This document shows, piece by piece, positions 35,415-44,379 of a stretch of 64,000 bases of DNA (within the stretch, counting starts at the first letter, position 1; each line of letters opens with the position of its first letter). The DNA comes from Myxococcales bacterium. GTDB lineage: Bacteria; Myxococcota; Myxococcia; Myxococcales; Myxococcaceae. The notes under the pieces are model-generated. The model searched no databases. It worked only from the letters and a program-made list of their open reading frames with translations, and was not told where the DNA came from. The stretch covers positions 47,946 to 111,945 of the forward strand of contig JADLDB010000060.1 in the NCBI GenBank assembly GCA_020846875.1, read 5' to 3'. Both the position numbers and the translations under genes were made by a program.

Positions 35415-37070
35415 GTGGCCAGAGAGGCGCTGCTGGTCGTCGATCTCGAAGGCGTGGCCGGCGTCGAGAGCCCCGCCGCCCTGCTCTTCGGTACCCCCGA
35501 GTACGAGCGCGCGCGCAGGCTGCTCACCGACGAGGTGAACGCCGCCGTGGAAGGGCTGCTCGCCGCCGGCTTCACCCACGTGCGCGTCTCCGACAGCCAC
35601 CTCTCCGGCTCTGGCGCCGCCAACGTGCTGGAGGACGAGCTGCACCAGGCCGCCAGCCTGCACCTGCTCGACGACTGGTACGCCGAGTCCCTCTTCGAGG
35701 ACGTGGCCGCGGTGGCCTGCCTGGGGATGCACGCGCCCGCGGGAGGAGCGGGCTTCGCCGCGCATACCGTCAACCTGTCCAGCCGCTGGTCCGTGGGGGA
35801 CCGCCTGGTGTCCGAGAGCGACCTGGTCCTCGATCTCGCCGCGCAGCAGGGCGTCCCCCTGGTGTTCATCTCTGGAGACGACGCGCTGGAAGCGCACCTC
35901 GGGCCGCGCGTGCCCTTCGTCCGCACCAAAGAGGCGCGCTCCGCCGTCCGCGCCGAGTCGAGCAGCGCCCCCGAGGTCCACCTGCTCCTCCGCGCCGCCG
36001 CCCAGCGCCCTCCCGTCAAGGCGCCGGCGCTCCCCGAAGGGCCGCTCCGCCTCGACTTCCACCTCGCCGCGTGCGCCCAGGCCGCCTCGCGCCGCGGCGC
36101 GTCTCGCACGTCCCCCACCTCCGTCGAGGTGACGGGCGCGTCGCCCCGCCAGCGCTACTCGAAGGCGCTGGCCGCGGGGCACGCCGCCGATCCTTTCCTG
36201 CTGCTGGCCGTCGGGGGAGAGGCCGGCTCGCGGTGGATGGTGGAGGACGCCGAGGCCCTCCTCTGCCTGCCGTGGCGCGCTCAAGTGCCTCCTGGGTTGA
36301 AGGAGTCCGCCGACCGCGCCCTCACCGCTTTCCTGGCGCTCACCGCGGACGACAGCGACGCGAGCCGCGCCCTGCGCGCGCTGGCCCTGCACATGCTGGA
36401 AGGCTGCGCCCCCGACTTCTTCGACCGCCGCGGCCTTGGGCCCACGCTGGACGACGCCCTCGCCGCCGCCGCGTCCGTCTCGATGGGGCTGGGCCACGTC
36501 TTCGATCCCGAGCTGCTGCAGGCGCGGATCGACGTCTGGTACCTGCGCAGGCTGCGGGGACTCCCGCAGGAAGGGCCCGCGCCCACGACGGTGGCCCAGG
36601 TGCTGCACCGACTCAACGACGGTGACTCCGCCATCTACGCGTGGCTGTTGGGCGAGCTGGCCGCGAAGTGCGGGGTGGACGCCCGCCTGCCTTTCGAAGA
36701 GCGCCCCTGGCGCGGCCAGTCCCGCCTGCTCGATCTCTACTGCCTCACCCACCTGGTGCTCCTCGACACGGACTACTTCGCCCGGCCGCTCGGAGGGCCG
36801 CGGGCGCCGGAGTGGTTGGCAGGACTGCTCGCCGGCGCGCCGGGCGTGGCCGAACGCGACGAGGTGGATCTGGCCGGGGAACTCCTCTTCTGCCTCGCCT
36901 TCGCGTCAGAGGTGCACGCGGCCGCCATCGACGCCCTCGTGGCCGTGGTGCAGGGCGCGCTCACGTCCGAGGGGGTGCGCGACCCCCAGACGGGCCAGCC
37001 TGACGCCCACGCCACCGCCTCGGCCCTGCTGGGCCTGGCCGCCGTCCTGGACGCCCGCCGCCCCCGCTGA
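35415..37070 (+). CDS. M55-type D-aminopeptidase fused to an unassigned C-terminal domain
   Basis: The 551-residue protein has a first part of about 260 residues matching DppA-type zinc D-aminopeptidases: VVDLEGVAG (Asp10/Glu12 ligands), VRVSDSHLSG, CLGMHAP, then GFAAHTV (catalytic-type His), and GVPLVFISGDDALE. DppA enzymes are about 270 residues, so the remaining 280 residues (helical, Leu/Ala-rich, ending ALLGLAAVLDARR) are an added domain I cannot identify. The substrate would be D-amino-acid dipeptides, for example from peptidoglycan. GTG 35415 follows directly after the NtrC-type gene. Confidence 0.75.
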   Translation: MAREALLVVDLEGVAGVESPAALLFGTPEYERARRLLTDEVNAAVEGLLAAGFTHVRVSDSHLSGSGAANVLEDELHQAASLHLLDDWYAESLFEDVAAVACLGMHAPAGGAGFAAHTVNLSSRWSVGDRLVSESDLVLDLAAQQGVPLVFISGDDALEAHLGPRVPFVRTKEARSAVRAESSSAPEVHLLLRAAAQRPPVKAPALPEGPLRLDFHLAACAQAASRRGASRTSPTSVEVTGASPRQRYSKALAAGHAADPFLLLAVGGEAGSRWMVEDAEALLCLPWRAQVPPGLKESADRALTAFLALTADDSDASRALRALALHMLEGCAPDFFDRRGLGPTLDDALAAAASVSMGLGHVFDPELLQARIDVWYLRRLRGLPQEGPAPTTVAQVLHRLNDGDSAIYAWLLGELAAKCGVDARLPFEERPWRGQSRLLDLYCLTHLVLLDTDYFARPLGGPRAPEWLAGLLAGAPGVAERDEVDLAGELLFCLAFASEVHAAAIDALVAVVQGALTSEGVRDPQTGQPDAHATASALLGLAAVLDARRPR

Positions 37071-37160
37071 CGCCTGTGCTACAGCGCTGTGGCAGAAAAC
37101 TCGCAAGCGCCCCCCACGCCGCTAGGTTCGCCTCACTCCCCCCTTCTGCCGAGAGCTCGC

Positions 37161-38231
37161 ATGCCGGATCTGCCCACCATCGGAGCGCCCCCCAGGCCCA
37201 ACCCCGCCGTGCCTGTGGCGCTCACCGCCATCGCCGTCGGGCTGCTGTCCGGGCTCGTGTACTGGTGGACACATCGTCCGCCCTCGCCGTCGCCCACCGT
37301 CGCGGCCGTCACGCCGCAGGCACCGTCCAGGCCCGCCGAGGCGCCCCAGGCTGCCCCCTCCGCGCCAGGGCCTGCGCCGTCCGCGCCGGCCCAGGCCCCT
37401 GCGCCTTCGCTCGCGGCCGCAGAAGCGAGCCTCAAGTCCGTCAGCGTCACCATCGCCGGCCCGCTGGAGACGGCGCTGGTCTCCGCGGTCGGCAAGGAGA
37501 CGGGCGCGCCCCTCACGCAGGTGGTCACCCGCACGCTGGTGTGGTGGCTGCGCGTCCCGCAGGACCTGGTGAGGCACGACGCGCTGTCGGTGGTGTACGA
37601 GGTCCGCCCCGGGCACGAGCCGGTGGTGCACGCCGTGCGCTTCACCAGCGGCAAGCTGGGCAAGACGCTCGAGGCCTACCGCTACCAGGCGAAGGGCGCT
37701 TCCTTCTCGCGCTTCTTCCAGCCCGACGGCACCGAGTTGGAGGAGCGGCTCACCGACGGGCCGCTGGAGAGCTACGAGCAGGTCACCTCGCTGCTGCGCG
37801 ACGGCCGCAGGCACAAGGGCGTGGACTTCAAGACGCCGGTGGGCACGCCGGTCCGCGCCACCTTCGACGGGGTGATCAGCCGGAAGAACTGGAACTTCAA
37901 CGGCAACGGGAACTCGGTGGAGATCGAAGAGTCCGGCGGCAAGCGCCGCACCGCGCTCTTCCTGCACCTCTCCGAGCTGCCGAAGTCGCTGCAGCCCGGC
38001 CAGCGCGTGCGCAAGGGAGAAGTCTTCGCCTCCTCCGGCAACAGCGGCCACAGCTTCGCGCCGCACCTCCACTACCAGCTCATGCTGGGCGACACGGTGC
38101 TCGATCCCTTCGACAGCCACGCCACCACGCGCGCCTCCCTGCCGGCGGAGGAGAAGGCCGCTTTCAACCAGGCCCTGGCGAGCCTGCGCAAGGCCCTGCC
38201 CGCCGAAGCCGTCATGGGCGCCGCGCGCTGA
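37161..38231 (+). CDS. Membrane-anchored M23 metallopeptidase
   Basis: The 356-residue protein has an N-terminal TM helix (VALTAIAVGLLSGLVYWW) followed by a Pro/Ala-rich linker (about 45-110). A beta-rich domain precedes the LytM/M23 domain, which carries HKGVDFKTPVGTPV, FLHLSELPKSL and SSGNSGHSFAPHLHYQL (HxxxD and HxH zinc ligands). It cleaves peptidoglycan cross-links or is a regulator of such enzymes. ATG 37161 has weak GAGAG upstream; GTG 37089 would add 24 residues. It lies 18-90 bases downstream of the D-aminopeptidase, suggesting a shared cell-wall theme. Confidence 0.85.
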   Translation: MPDLPTIGAPPRPNPAVPVALTAIAVGLLSGLVYWWTHRPPSPSPTVAAVTPQAPSRPAEAPQAAPSAPGPAPSAPAQAPAPSLAAAEASLKSVSVTIAGPLETALVSAVGKETGAPLTQVVTRTLVWWLRVPQDLVRHDALSVVYEVRPGHEPVVHAVRFTSGKLGKTLEAYRYQAKGASFSRFFQPDGTELEERLTDGPLESYEQVTSLLRDGRRHKGVDFKTPVGTPVRATFDGVISRKNWNFNGNGNSVEIEESGGKRRTALFLHLSELPKSLQPGQRVRKGEVFASSGNSGHSFAPHLHYQLMLGDTVLDPFDSHATTRASLPAEEKAAFNQALASLRKALPAEAVMGAAR

Positions 38232-38312
38232 AAAAGGCTCCAGATCGTCCGCACTTGAAGGGCCCGTTTCCTTGACCGGCCCCACCCCCGCCACTACGGT
38301 TTGAGCCCAGAA

Positions 38313-39575
38313 ATGAAGCGCGTCGGGGTCCTGCTGCTGACAGTCTGTGCGTTCACGGCTCAGGCGGCCGAGGTGACCCGCGTCGCGTCGTCCTTCGAGG
38401 ACGATGATCCCTTCGGCATGTTCCTCGACTTCACCTTCGATCGCACCCAGGACAGCGCGAAGATCGTCCGCGAGTGGTACCAGGACTCGAAGATCACCGA
38501 CGTCACCGAGCTCCGGTACAACAAGTTCGAGACGAAGCTGGCCATCGACGTGGCCCTCGGCCTCTACAAGGATCTCGAGCTTCACGTCGGGGTGCCGATC
38601 ATCTTCCAGCAGGATCGCTACTGGAGCTTCGCGGCGGGCACCGACGCGAACAACACCACCCTCTACCGCAACTGCAGCGACGCCCGCGGGAACCTGTGCA
38701 CCACGCCGGGCCAGGGCACGGGCCACCTGTTCGAGGTGGGCGATCCGTCGGCGTCGTACCGCAGCGGCCTGGGCGACTTCCAGGTGGGGCTGGGCTGGGC
38801 GCCCTTCGTACAGAAGAAGGACTGGTCCAAGCCGACCTGGGTCTTGCGCTTCGACTGGACGATCCCCACCGCGACCAAGCTGAACCCGTCGGTGCCGACC
38901 ACCAGCGGCTCGCGCGGGGCGATCGGCGACCGGCTGCACAAGTACACCTTCAGCACCGCCGTCTCGAAGCGCCTGTGGTTCGCCGAGCCGTACGTGAACA
39001 TCTGGTACACGCTGCCGTGGCGAGGGCCGAACTTCTATTCCAACTGCGACGATCCCTCGGACGAGCGCCTGGGCCGGGCGGAGAACTGCGGCGGCCCGCA
39101 CTGGACGCGCGAAGAGACTGGCATCCGCCCCGCGCACACCGGCGGCGTCGTCTTCGGCAGCGAGCTGACCGTCTTCGAGAAGGCGGAAAACCACCAGCGA
39201 GTGGCCTTCGATCTGCGCGGCTTCTTCAGCTACACCTCGGAGGGCCGCTACTACAGCGAGGTGTCAGACCTGCTGGGCAAGCTGACGTACGTCTCCGACT
39301 ACGGGCAGGTGGGCGGGCAGCTCGGCTTCGTGGGCCAGGCGGCGGAGTTCGTCACCCTGCGCGCCTACGCCTCGCTGGCGTACAACACCGAGCGGGTGCT
39401 GACGAACGAGAACATCGGCCACGACATCGACGGCAACGGCACGGTAGACGTCACGGCCAACCCCAGCGAGTTGAACCCGAACTTCGACAACCGCCTCGAT
39501 CGCCCCGGCCGCCGGCTGCGCGTCGAGGAGCAGTCGATCTTCCGCATCACCGTCACCGCCACCTTCAATTTCTGA
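38313..39575 (+). CDS. Outer-membrane beta-barrel protein, 420 aa
   Basis: The protein has a signal peptide (VGVLLLTVCAFTAQA) and then a barrel of amphipathic strands separated by acidic turns: AIDVALGLYKDLELHVGVPI, WVLRFDWTIPT, TLRAYASLAYNTER and the terminal aromatic strand IFRITVTATFNF. The C-terminal Phe is the usual BAM signal. Extracellular loops contain Cys pairs (RNCSDARGNLC; NCDD and AENCGG). The substrate is unknown. ATG 38313 is preferred over the TTG at 38301. It is followed within 15 bases by another envelope gene. Confidence 0.75.
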   Translation: MKRVGVLLLTVCAFTAQAAEVTRVASSFEDDDPFGMFLDFTFDRTQDSAKIVREWYQDSKITDVTELRYNKFETKLAIDVALGLYKDLELHVGVPIIFQQDRYWSFAAGTDANNTTLYRNCSDARGNLCTTPGQGTGHLFEVGDPSASYRSGLGDFQVGLGWAPFVQKKDWSKPTWVLRFDWTIPTATKLNPSVPTTSGSRGAIGDRLHKYTFSTAVSKRLWFAEPYVNIWYTLPWRGPNFYSNCDDPSDERLGRAENCGGPHWTREETGIRPAHTGGVVFGSELTVFEKAENHQRVAFDLRGFFSYTSEGRYYSEVSDLLGKLTYVSDYGQVGGQLGFVGQAAEFVTLRAYASLAYNTERVLTNENIGHDIDGNGTVDVTANPSELNPNFDNRLDRPGRRLRVEEQSIFRITVTATFNF

Positions 39576-39590
39576 AGAGGGCCGCGCGCG

Positions 39591-40256
39591 GTGCTCCGGG
39601 CCAGCCTGTGCGTCGTCCTGCTGACCGCCGGCCTGGCCCCGGCCCAGGCGCCTGTGCCCCAGAGCCCGCCCCCGCCTCCCCCTCTGGAGACGACGCCTGC
39701 CACGCCGCCCGCGCCTGAAGCCCCGGCCCCGGAGGCCGCTCCGCCTCTTCCTCCCGCCCCCACGCACCTCTCCTTCGGGCTGGAGAACTTCCAGCCCACC
39801 GCGGCCCTCGGCTTCTCCATCGAGCTGCTCGGCAGCAGCGGCGCCTCCATCGCCGGGTGGTTGGGGGTGGCGATGCACCCGGTGCCCGGCGACGAGTGGT
39901 CCGGCTGGGTGGCGCTGGGGGCCGAGCTCAACGGGTACTTCCCCTTCAGCGGCCCGGGCACCTTTGAGTTCGTCCCCGAGCTGCGCGGCGGGATGAGCTG
40001 GGTGCGCAGCCCCACCACCGCCTGGGTGAGCCGGCTCTTCCCGCACCTCGAGGTGTACACGCTGGTGGGCTTGCGGACCGGCACCTCGCTGCGCAAAGCG
40101 GCGGTGCGGATCGGCGCGGGCGTGTCCTTCATCGAGTTCGCGGCCTGGCAGGCCCGCCTCAGCACGCGCGCGCCGGGGCTGCCCTGGGCGATCGAGCTGA
40201 CCTACGACTTCGACACGGTGGGGATCCTCACCCTGCGGATCCTCTACCACTTCTAG
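39591..40256 (+). CDS. Small outer-membrane beta-barrel protein with Pro-rich head
   Basis: The 221-residue protein has a signal (LRASLCVVLLTAGLAPAQA), a Pro-rich segment to residue 58, then eight or so beta strands (LSFGLENFQPTAALGFSIEL; AAVRIGAGVSFIEFA) and terminal ILTLRILYHF, a BAM-type C-terminus. GTG 39591 follows AGAGGG. The 3' end overlaps the convergent PfkB gene by 29 bases. The function is unknown. Confidence 0.65.
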   Translation: MLRASLCVVLLTAGLAPAQAPVPQSPPPPPPLETTPATPPAPEAPAPEAAPPLPPAPTHLSFGLENFQPTAALGFSIELLGSSGASIAGWLGVAMHPVPGDEWSGWVALGAELNGYFPFSGPGTFEFVPELRGGMSWVRSPTTAWVSRLFPHLEVYTLVGLRTGTSLRKAAVRIGAGVSFIEFAAWQARLSTRAPGLPWAIELTYDFDTVGILTLRILYHF

Positions 40257-41235
40257 AGCACCGCCGCGCCAACTGGGCCAGCGTGGGCAGGCCCGCCACC
40301 GCCCCCAGGCGCGTCACCGCGTGGGAGCCGACCAGGCAACCGAAGCGGGCGAGGCCGTGCACCACCTCCACGCTGAGCGCCTCCAGCGCCGCGCGGGTGT
40401 CCGCCTGCCGAGTGAGGCCGTAGAGCAGCCCGGCGGTGAAGCCGTCTCCAGCCCCGGTGGTGTCCACCACCGTCACCCTGGGCGCTGTCACGCGGCCGGT
40501 CTGCCCCTTGAAACGGAAGGCCGCGCCCTTCGCCCCGCGGGTCACCACCGCCAGGGTGACGCCCTGATCCTCCAGCCAGGAAAGGGCGTCCTCCACCCGG
40601 CGCCGGCCGGTGACGAAGTGGATCTCCTTGTCGGAGAGCTTGAGCACCGCGCACGAGGGGAGCAGCGCGCGCACCAGCGCCTCCAGCTCCGCCGGCCTGC
40701 GCCAGAGGTGCAGCCGCAGGTTGGGATCGCACGAGGTGAGCTGGCCCCGGTGGTGCGCCGCCCGCACCGCCTCCGTCACCGCCGTGCGGGCCCTGGGTTC
40801 CAGGAGGGAGTTGGTGCCCACGTGCAACACCCGCGCGCTTCGCAACAGCGGCGCCGCGGCCCGGGTGTCCTTCGCGGCCAACTGCTTCTCGGCGGTGTGG
40901 TCCCGGTAGAAGACGAAGCTGCGCTCTCCCTTGCGCGTCAGCGACACGAAGCCCAGGCCCGTCTTCGCCCCCGCCAGCCGGCGGAAACACGAGACGTCCA
41001 CCCCTTCCCGCGCGAGCCCCTGGTGGAGGAAGGCGCCGAACTCGTCCCCGCCGGTGACGCCCACCAGCGCCGAAGACGCGCCCAGCCGGGCCAGCCCCAC
41101 CGCCACGTTGGCGGGCGCACCGCCCAGGCGCGGCGTCCACCGCTTCACGTCCCGGACCCGACGGCCCCGCGCCTCGGGCAGGAAGTCCACCAGCGCCTCT
41201 CCCATGCACACCACGTCCACGCGCCGCTTCGTCAT
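40228..41235 (-). CDS. PfkB-family carbohydrate kinase (fructokinase-like)
   Basis: The 335-residue protein has both PfkB signatures: signature 1 in PRLGGAPANVAVGLARLG and signature 2 in VVDTTGAGDGFTAGLLYGL with catalytic Asp. The opening CMGEALVDFLPE is typical of fructokinases. It phosphorylates a sugar using ATP. ATG 41235 shares one base with the recO stop (TGATG). The tail beyond about 300 is basic and variable. Confidence 0.88.
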   Translation of the reverse strand: MTKRRVDVVCMGEALVDFLPEARGRRVRDVKRWTPRLGGAPANVAVGLARLGASSALVGVTGGDEFGAFLHQGLAREGVDVSCFRRLAGAKTGLGFVSLTRKGERSFVFYRDHTAEKQLAAKDTRAAAPLLRSARVLHVGTNSLLEPRARTAVTEAVRAAHHRGQLTSCDPNLRLHLWRRPAELEALVRALLPSCAVLKLSDKEIHFVTGRRRVEDALSWLEDQGVTLAVVTRGAKGAAFRFKGQTGRVTAPRVTVVDTTGAGDGFTAGLLYGLTRQADTRAALEALSVEVVHGLARFGCLVGSHAVTRLGAVAGLPTLAQLARRCSRSGRGSAG

Positions 41236-41969
41236 CAGTCGGTGCCTACCTGTTCCATGAAGTCCACCGACTTGAGCCGCCGGCCCAGGTGGTGCGCGAT
41301 GAAGGTGTTGAGCAACTGCCGGGCGCGCGCGCGCAGCTCCGCGGGCAGGGGCGTCCGCTCTCCGGCCTGCAGCCGGGCCAGCGCGTCCACCAGCGAGGCG
41401 GACACCGGAACGCCGCGCGGCACCCGCGGCGCGCAGCCCTCGCACACCACGCCGCCGTGCTCGGGATCGAAGAGGGGCCGCGCTCCCGTCGGACCGCCGC
41501 AGAGGGCGCAGGGAGCGAAGCGCGGCCTGAAGCCGGTGTGCTGCAGGGCGTCCAGCTCGAACTTGAGCAGCGAGGTAGGCCCGGCCTGGCGCTCCTCCAG
41601 CAACTCCAGGTACCCGCGCAGGGCGTCGAAGAGAGCCTCGTGGGGCTCGTGATCTCGCAAGAGCTCCCGGCACAGCTCCAGGCTGTAGAGGGCGCGGGCG
41701 ATGCGCGGCAGCTCCTCCCGGAGGTGGTGGTACGAGCGCAGCACGTCCACGCCGTCCAGCCGCAGGGTGTCTCCGCGCCGCTCCACCAACTGGGCCTTGA
41801 GCCAGGTGCCGGCCTCCAGCGCGCCGGCGAAGCGCCGCTTCGACTTGCGCGCCCCGGCGGCGAAGGCGGTGAGGCGGCCGTGGGCCCTGGTGAAGAGCGT
41901 CACCAGGCGATCGGCCTCGCCGTAGTCCACGCAGGAGAGCACCAGGGCCTCGTCGGTGAAGCGCTCCAT
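41235..41969 (-). CDS. recO: DNA repair protein RecO
   Basis: The 244-residue RecO mediates RecA loading in the RecFOR pathway. It has an N-terminal OB fold (EALVLSCVDYGEADRLVTLF, then TRAHGRLTAFAAGARKSKRR), a helical middle and a zinc finger (CALCGG, then CEGC about 25 residues later). Length and order match the family. It is coupled to the PfkB gene downstream. Confidence 0.93.
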   Translation of the reverse strand: MERFTDEALVLSCVDYGEADRLVTLFTRAHGRLTAFAAGARKSKRRFAGALEAGTWLKAQLVERRGDTLRLDGVDVLRSYHHLREELPRIARALYSLELCRELLRDHEPHEALFDALRGYLELLEERQAGPTSLLKFELDALQHTGFRPRFAPCALCGGPTGARPLFDPEHGGVVCEGCAPRVPRGVPVSASLVDALARLQAGERTPLPAELRARARQLLNTFIAHHLGRRLKSVDFMEQVGTD

Positions 41970-42000
41970 CGGCTTGGGGCCTCTAGCAAATCCGCGCGCC

Positions 42001-42420
42001 TCAGCGGTTGGCGTAGCGCAGGGCGAGCTCGTACATGGCCTTGAGCGCGAGGGCGAAGGCGCCGGTGCAGAGGGTCGCGAAGAGCACCCGCAGGGTGAGC
42101 CAGGCCCGCTCCCGCCTCGCCTTTTCCAGCGAGGGGGGATCGAAGGCCTCTTCCCGAGGCGCCTCGGGGATCGCCTCGAAGCGGCTCACCGCCTCGGCCG
42201 GCTCGAGGCCCACCACCACCGCGTAGCTCTTGATGTAGTTGAGCATGAAGACGCGCTCGGGGAGCCGCTCGCTGAGGCCTTCCTCCAGCGCGTCCACCAG
42301 GGCCGGGCTGATCTTCGTGCTCCGGGCCACCTCGTCGACCGACAGCCCGCGGCGGACCCGCTGGGCCTTCAAGAAGCGGCCGAAGTCGACGTAGTCGGGC
42401 GCAGGCGGGCCTGCGCTCAT
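42001..42420 (-). CDS. RodZ-like HTH membrane protein, 139 aa
   Basis: An N-terminal XRE-type HTH of the RodZ kind (FGRFLKAQRVRRGLSVDEVA, then PERVFMLNYIKSYAVVVGL) is followed by one TM helix near residues 110-130 (LFATLCTGAFALALKAM). RodZ proteins link MreB and cell shape; this one lacks the long periplasmic domain, so it is a short relative. ATG 42420 overlaps the upstream Tgl-like stop (ATGA). Confidence 0.75.
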   Translation of the reverse strand: MSAGPPAPDYVDFGRFLKAQRVRRGLSVDEVARSTKISPALVDALEEGLSERLPERVFMLNYIKSYAVVVGLEPAEAVSRFEAIPEAPREEAFDPPSLEKARRERAWLTLRVLFATLCTGAFALALKAMYELALRYANR

Positions 42421-43628
42421 GGAGCAAGCTGCGCCTTGAGCTGCCGGCACAGGTCCTTCTGATCGTCGCTGCCGGCCTTCTCCAGGCAGGTGTCGAAGCT
42501 CTTCCTCGCCTCGTCCACTTCCCCCTTCTTGGCGCGGCACAGGCCGTCGTACTGCCAGGCGTCGGCGCGCTCGGGGCAGTGTTCGCGGTAGCGGCCGAAG
42601 TACTTGCACGACTCCTCGGCGTTCTGCTGCTCCTCGTAGAGCTGCCCCAGCTTGAGGTGGCCCAGGCAGTACTTGGGGTTGATGGTGATCGCCGCCTTGA
42701 GGTGATCGAGCGCCTGCTGCACGTCTCCCTTCTTGTAGTAGGCCCAGCCGAGGTTGCCCTGGGCGATGAAGGGCGCGCCGTACAGCACGTCGTTGAGCGC
42801 CTTCTCGTACTGGGCGATGGCGTCGTCGTAGCGCTTCATGTCGATGTACAGGTTGCCTAAGTTGGTCCGGGCCTCGCTGTAGTCTGGCTTGAGCTCGAGG
42901 CACTTCAGGTACGCCGTGAGCGCCTCGTCCAGGCGCTTGAAGGCGTGCTGGAGGAGCAGCCCCCGCACGTGCCAGGCCTCGTGCATCTCGGGGTTCAGCT
43001 TGAGCGCCTCGTCCACCTCCTGGAAGGCCGTCTGGGGCTGCTTCACCAGGTTCTGCACCGCGAGCTCGTAGTGGATCTGCGCCTGCTCACGATCCTTCTC
43101 GGTGACGATGTGCGCGCACGAGGAGAGCGCCACGGCCAGACAGAAAGCCGAGAAGAGCTTGCCCAATTGCACCACGCCAGCCGACTTCCCGGTGGCGGGC
43201 TTGCCGCTCCCAGGCGGACCCGAGCCCGTCGCGGTGCCGGCCGGCGGAGGCTCGCGCTGGAAGATGGGCAGGGTGCGGATCATCGAGTCCTGCTCGTCGA
43301 CGGGCCGGCCGCGGAAGTTCAGGTTGTCCATGATGAAGCCCATCGACTCCACGAAGCCCAGCGCCTCGGCCTCCTCTGATTGGTATTGCTCGGCGACCAC
43401 GGTGCCGTTGGACGGGACGTAGATGGCGCACTCCCCGCTGTCCGGCATGTAGAGGTAGACGAAGACGGCGAAGCCGCTGGGCCCGCGCAACCCCAGCACG
43501 TAGCCGGACGCCGGCCCCGCCTTCCGCCCCGGCACCGCCAGGTGCGGCTGGTTGAGCGACTGGTACAACTGCACCACCTGCTCCTTCACCGCGGGCAGGC
43601 CCTTGAGTCGCTCGTCGATGGTGAACAT
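42417..43628 (-). CDS. Tgl/PilW-like TPR lipoprotein, in frame with an extra N-terminal domain
   Basis: The frame encodes 403 residues. Residues 1-125 form a soluble domain of unknown type (GYVLGLRGPSGFAVFVYLYM, CAIYVPSNGTVV). A Pro/Gly linker follows. Residues 152-171 are a full lipoprotein signal (KLFSAFCLAVALSSC), and 172-403 are about six TPR motifs, as in Tgl, the pilotin needed for type IV pilus secretin assembly in myxobacteria. A signal peptide cannot work internally, so a separate start at GTG 43175 (252 residues, GGGAAG-like region upstream) probably makes the lipoprotein. The upstream domain may be its own product, or the frames fused by loss of a stop. Confidence 0.75.
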   Translation of the reverse strand: MFTIDERLKGLPAVKEQVVQLYQSLNQPHLAVPGRKAGPASGYVLGLRGPSGFAVFVYLYMPDSGECAIYVPSNGTVVAEQYQSEEAEALGFVESMGFIMDNLNFRGRPVDEQDSMIRTLPIFQREPPPAGTATGSGPPGSGKPATGKSAGVVQLGKLFSAFCLAVALSSCAHIVTEKDREQAQIHYELAVQNLVKQPQTAFQEVDEALKLNPEMHEAWHVRGLLLQHAFKRLDEALTAYLKCLELKPDYSEARTNLGNLYIDMKRYDDAIAQYEKALNDVLYGAPFIAQGNLGWAYYKKGDVQQALDHLKAAITINPKYCLGHLKLGQLYEEQQNAEESCKYFGRYREHCPERADAWQYDGLCRAKKGEVDEARKSFDTCLEKAGSDDQKDLCRQLKAQLAP

Positions 43629-43661
43629 CGGCTCCCTGTCTTCTTGCTCGAGGCGCGCCGC

Positions 43662-44243
43662 TTAGCGCGTGGTGAAAGAGTACTGCTGCACCAGGTCGTC
43701 CGTGTCCGCGGCAGTCACGCTGAAGGCCACCACCGACTTCTCGATCACCACCTTCTCGCCTTCCACCTTGCCTTCACCGACGATCACCCGGAACAGGTGC
43801 GCCTTGCTGTAGCTCTTCCGCTCGGCGCCCTGGGTGGGCAGCTTCTTGGCCTGCATCGTCACCTGGTTCTTCCCCGGCAGGAGCTTCTTGGTGATGTCGG
43901 TGACGATCTGCCCTTCATTGTTGGGCAGCGTGCGCAGGTGCTGGCCATTCAGAAAGACGTCGATGTCGTACTCGGTGGCGCCCTGAGTGGTCTGCTCGGT
44001 CACCAGGTAGTACCGCATGGTGATCTTCCCCTCGGCCGGAGGCGCCTTCTCCGGGCCGACGTTGACGCGCTTCACCGAGTAGCCGGGCGCGTCGATGTGC
44101 ACGTCGCCCTTCTCGTCGATGCGGACGTTCACCTTCTCGAAGGAGTGGTTGGTCAGCCCTTCGATGTTGGTGCCATTCACGTACACGTCCGTGGCGAGGG
44201 CGACGGACGAGACGAAGGTGAGCAGGAGAGCAAGGACTCGCAA
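43662..44243 (-). CDS. Exported protein, 193 aa, start of the Tgl-like unit
   Basis: The protein has a signal peptide (RVLALLLTFVSSVALA) and a beta-rich mature part: TDVYVNGTNIEGLTN, DVFLNGQHLRTLP, KKLLPGKNQVTMQAKKL. The VNG/FLNG plus PGKN pattern is PEGA- or Ig-like. It is a periplasmic or surface protein with no catalytic motif. It heads the minus-strand unit 44243-40228 and is divergent from the Cys-rich gene. Confidence 0.65.
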   Translation of the reverse strand: MRVLALLLTFVSSVALATDVYVNGTNIEGLTNHSFEKVNVRIDEKGDVHIDAPGYSVKRVNVGPEKAPPAEGKITMRYYLVTEQTTQGATEYDIDVFLNGQHLRTLPNNEGQIVTDITKKLLPGKNQVTMQAKKLPTQGAERKSYSKAHLFRVIVGEGKVEGEKVVIEKSVVAFSVTAADTDDLVQQYSFTTR

Positions 44244-44379
44244 GGGACCTCCGGGATCGGCCTGAAGCGTATTGTCGCAAACGGTTGGGACCTGAGGAAA
44301 ATTCTCGCTTTCAGCGGACGCGCCGGAAGGGTTTCCCCGCCGGCTCTTTTACACATATGGTGCGATTTCGGAGGGGAGC

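Noticed and set aside
38232..38312. Possible terminator or promoter between the M23 peptidase and outer-membrane protein genes
   Set aside because: No convincing stem-loop with T-run and no clear -35/-10 pair were found in this 81-base gap.
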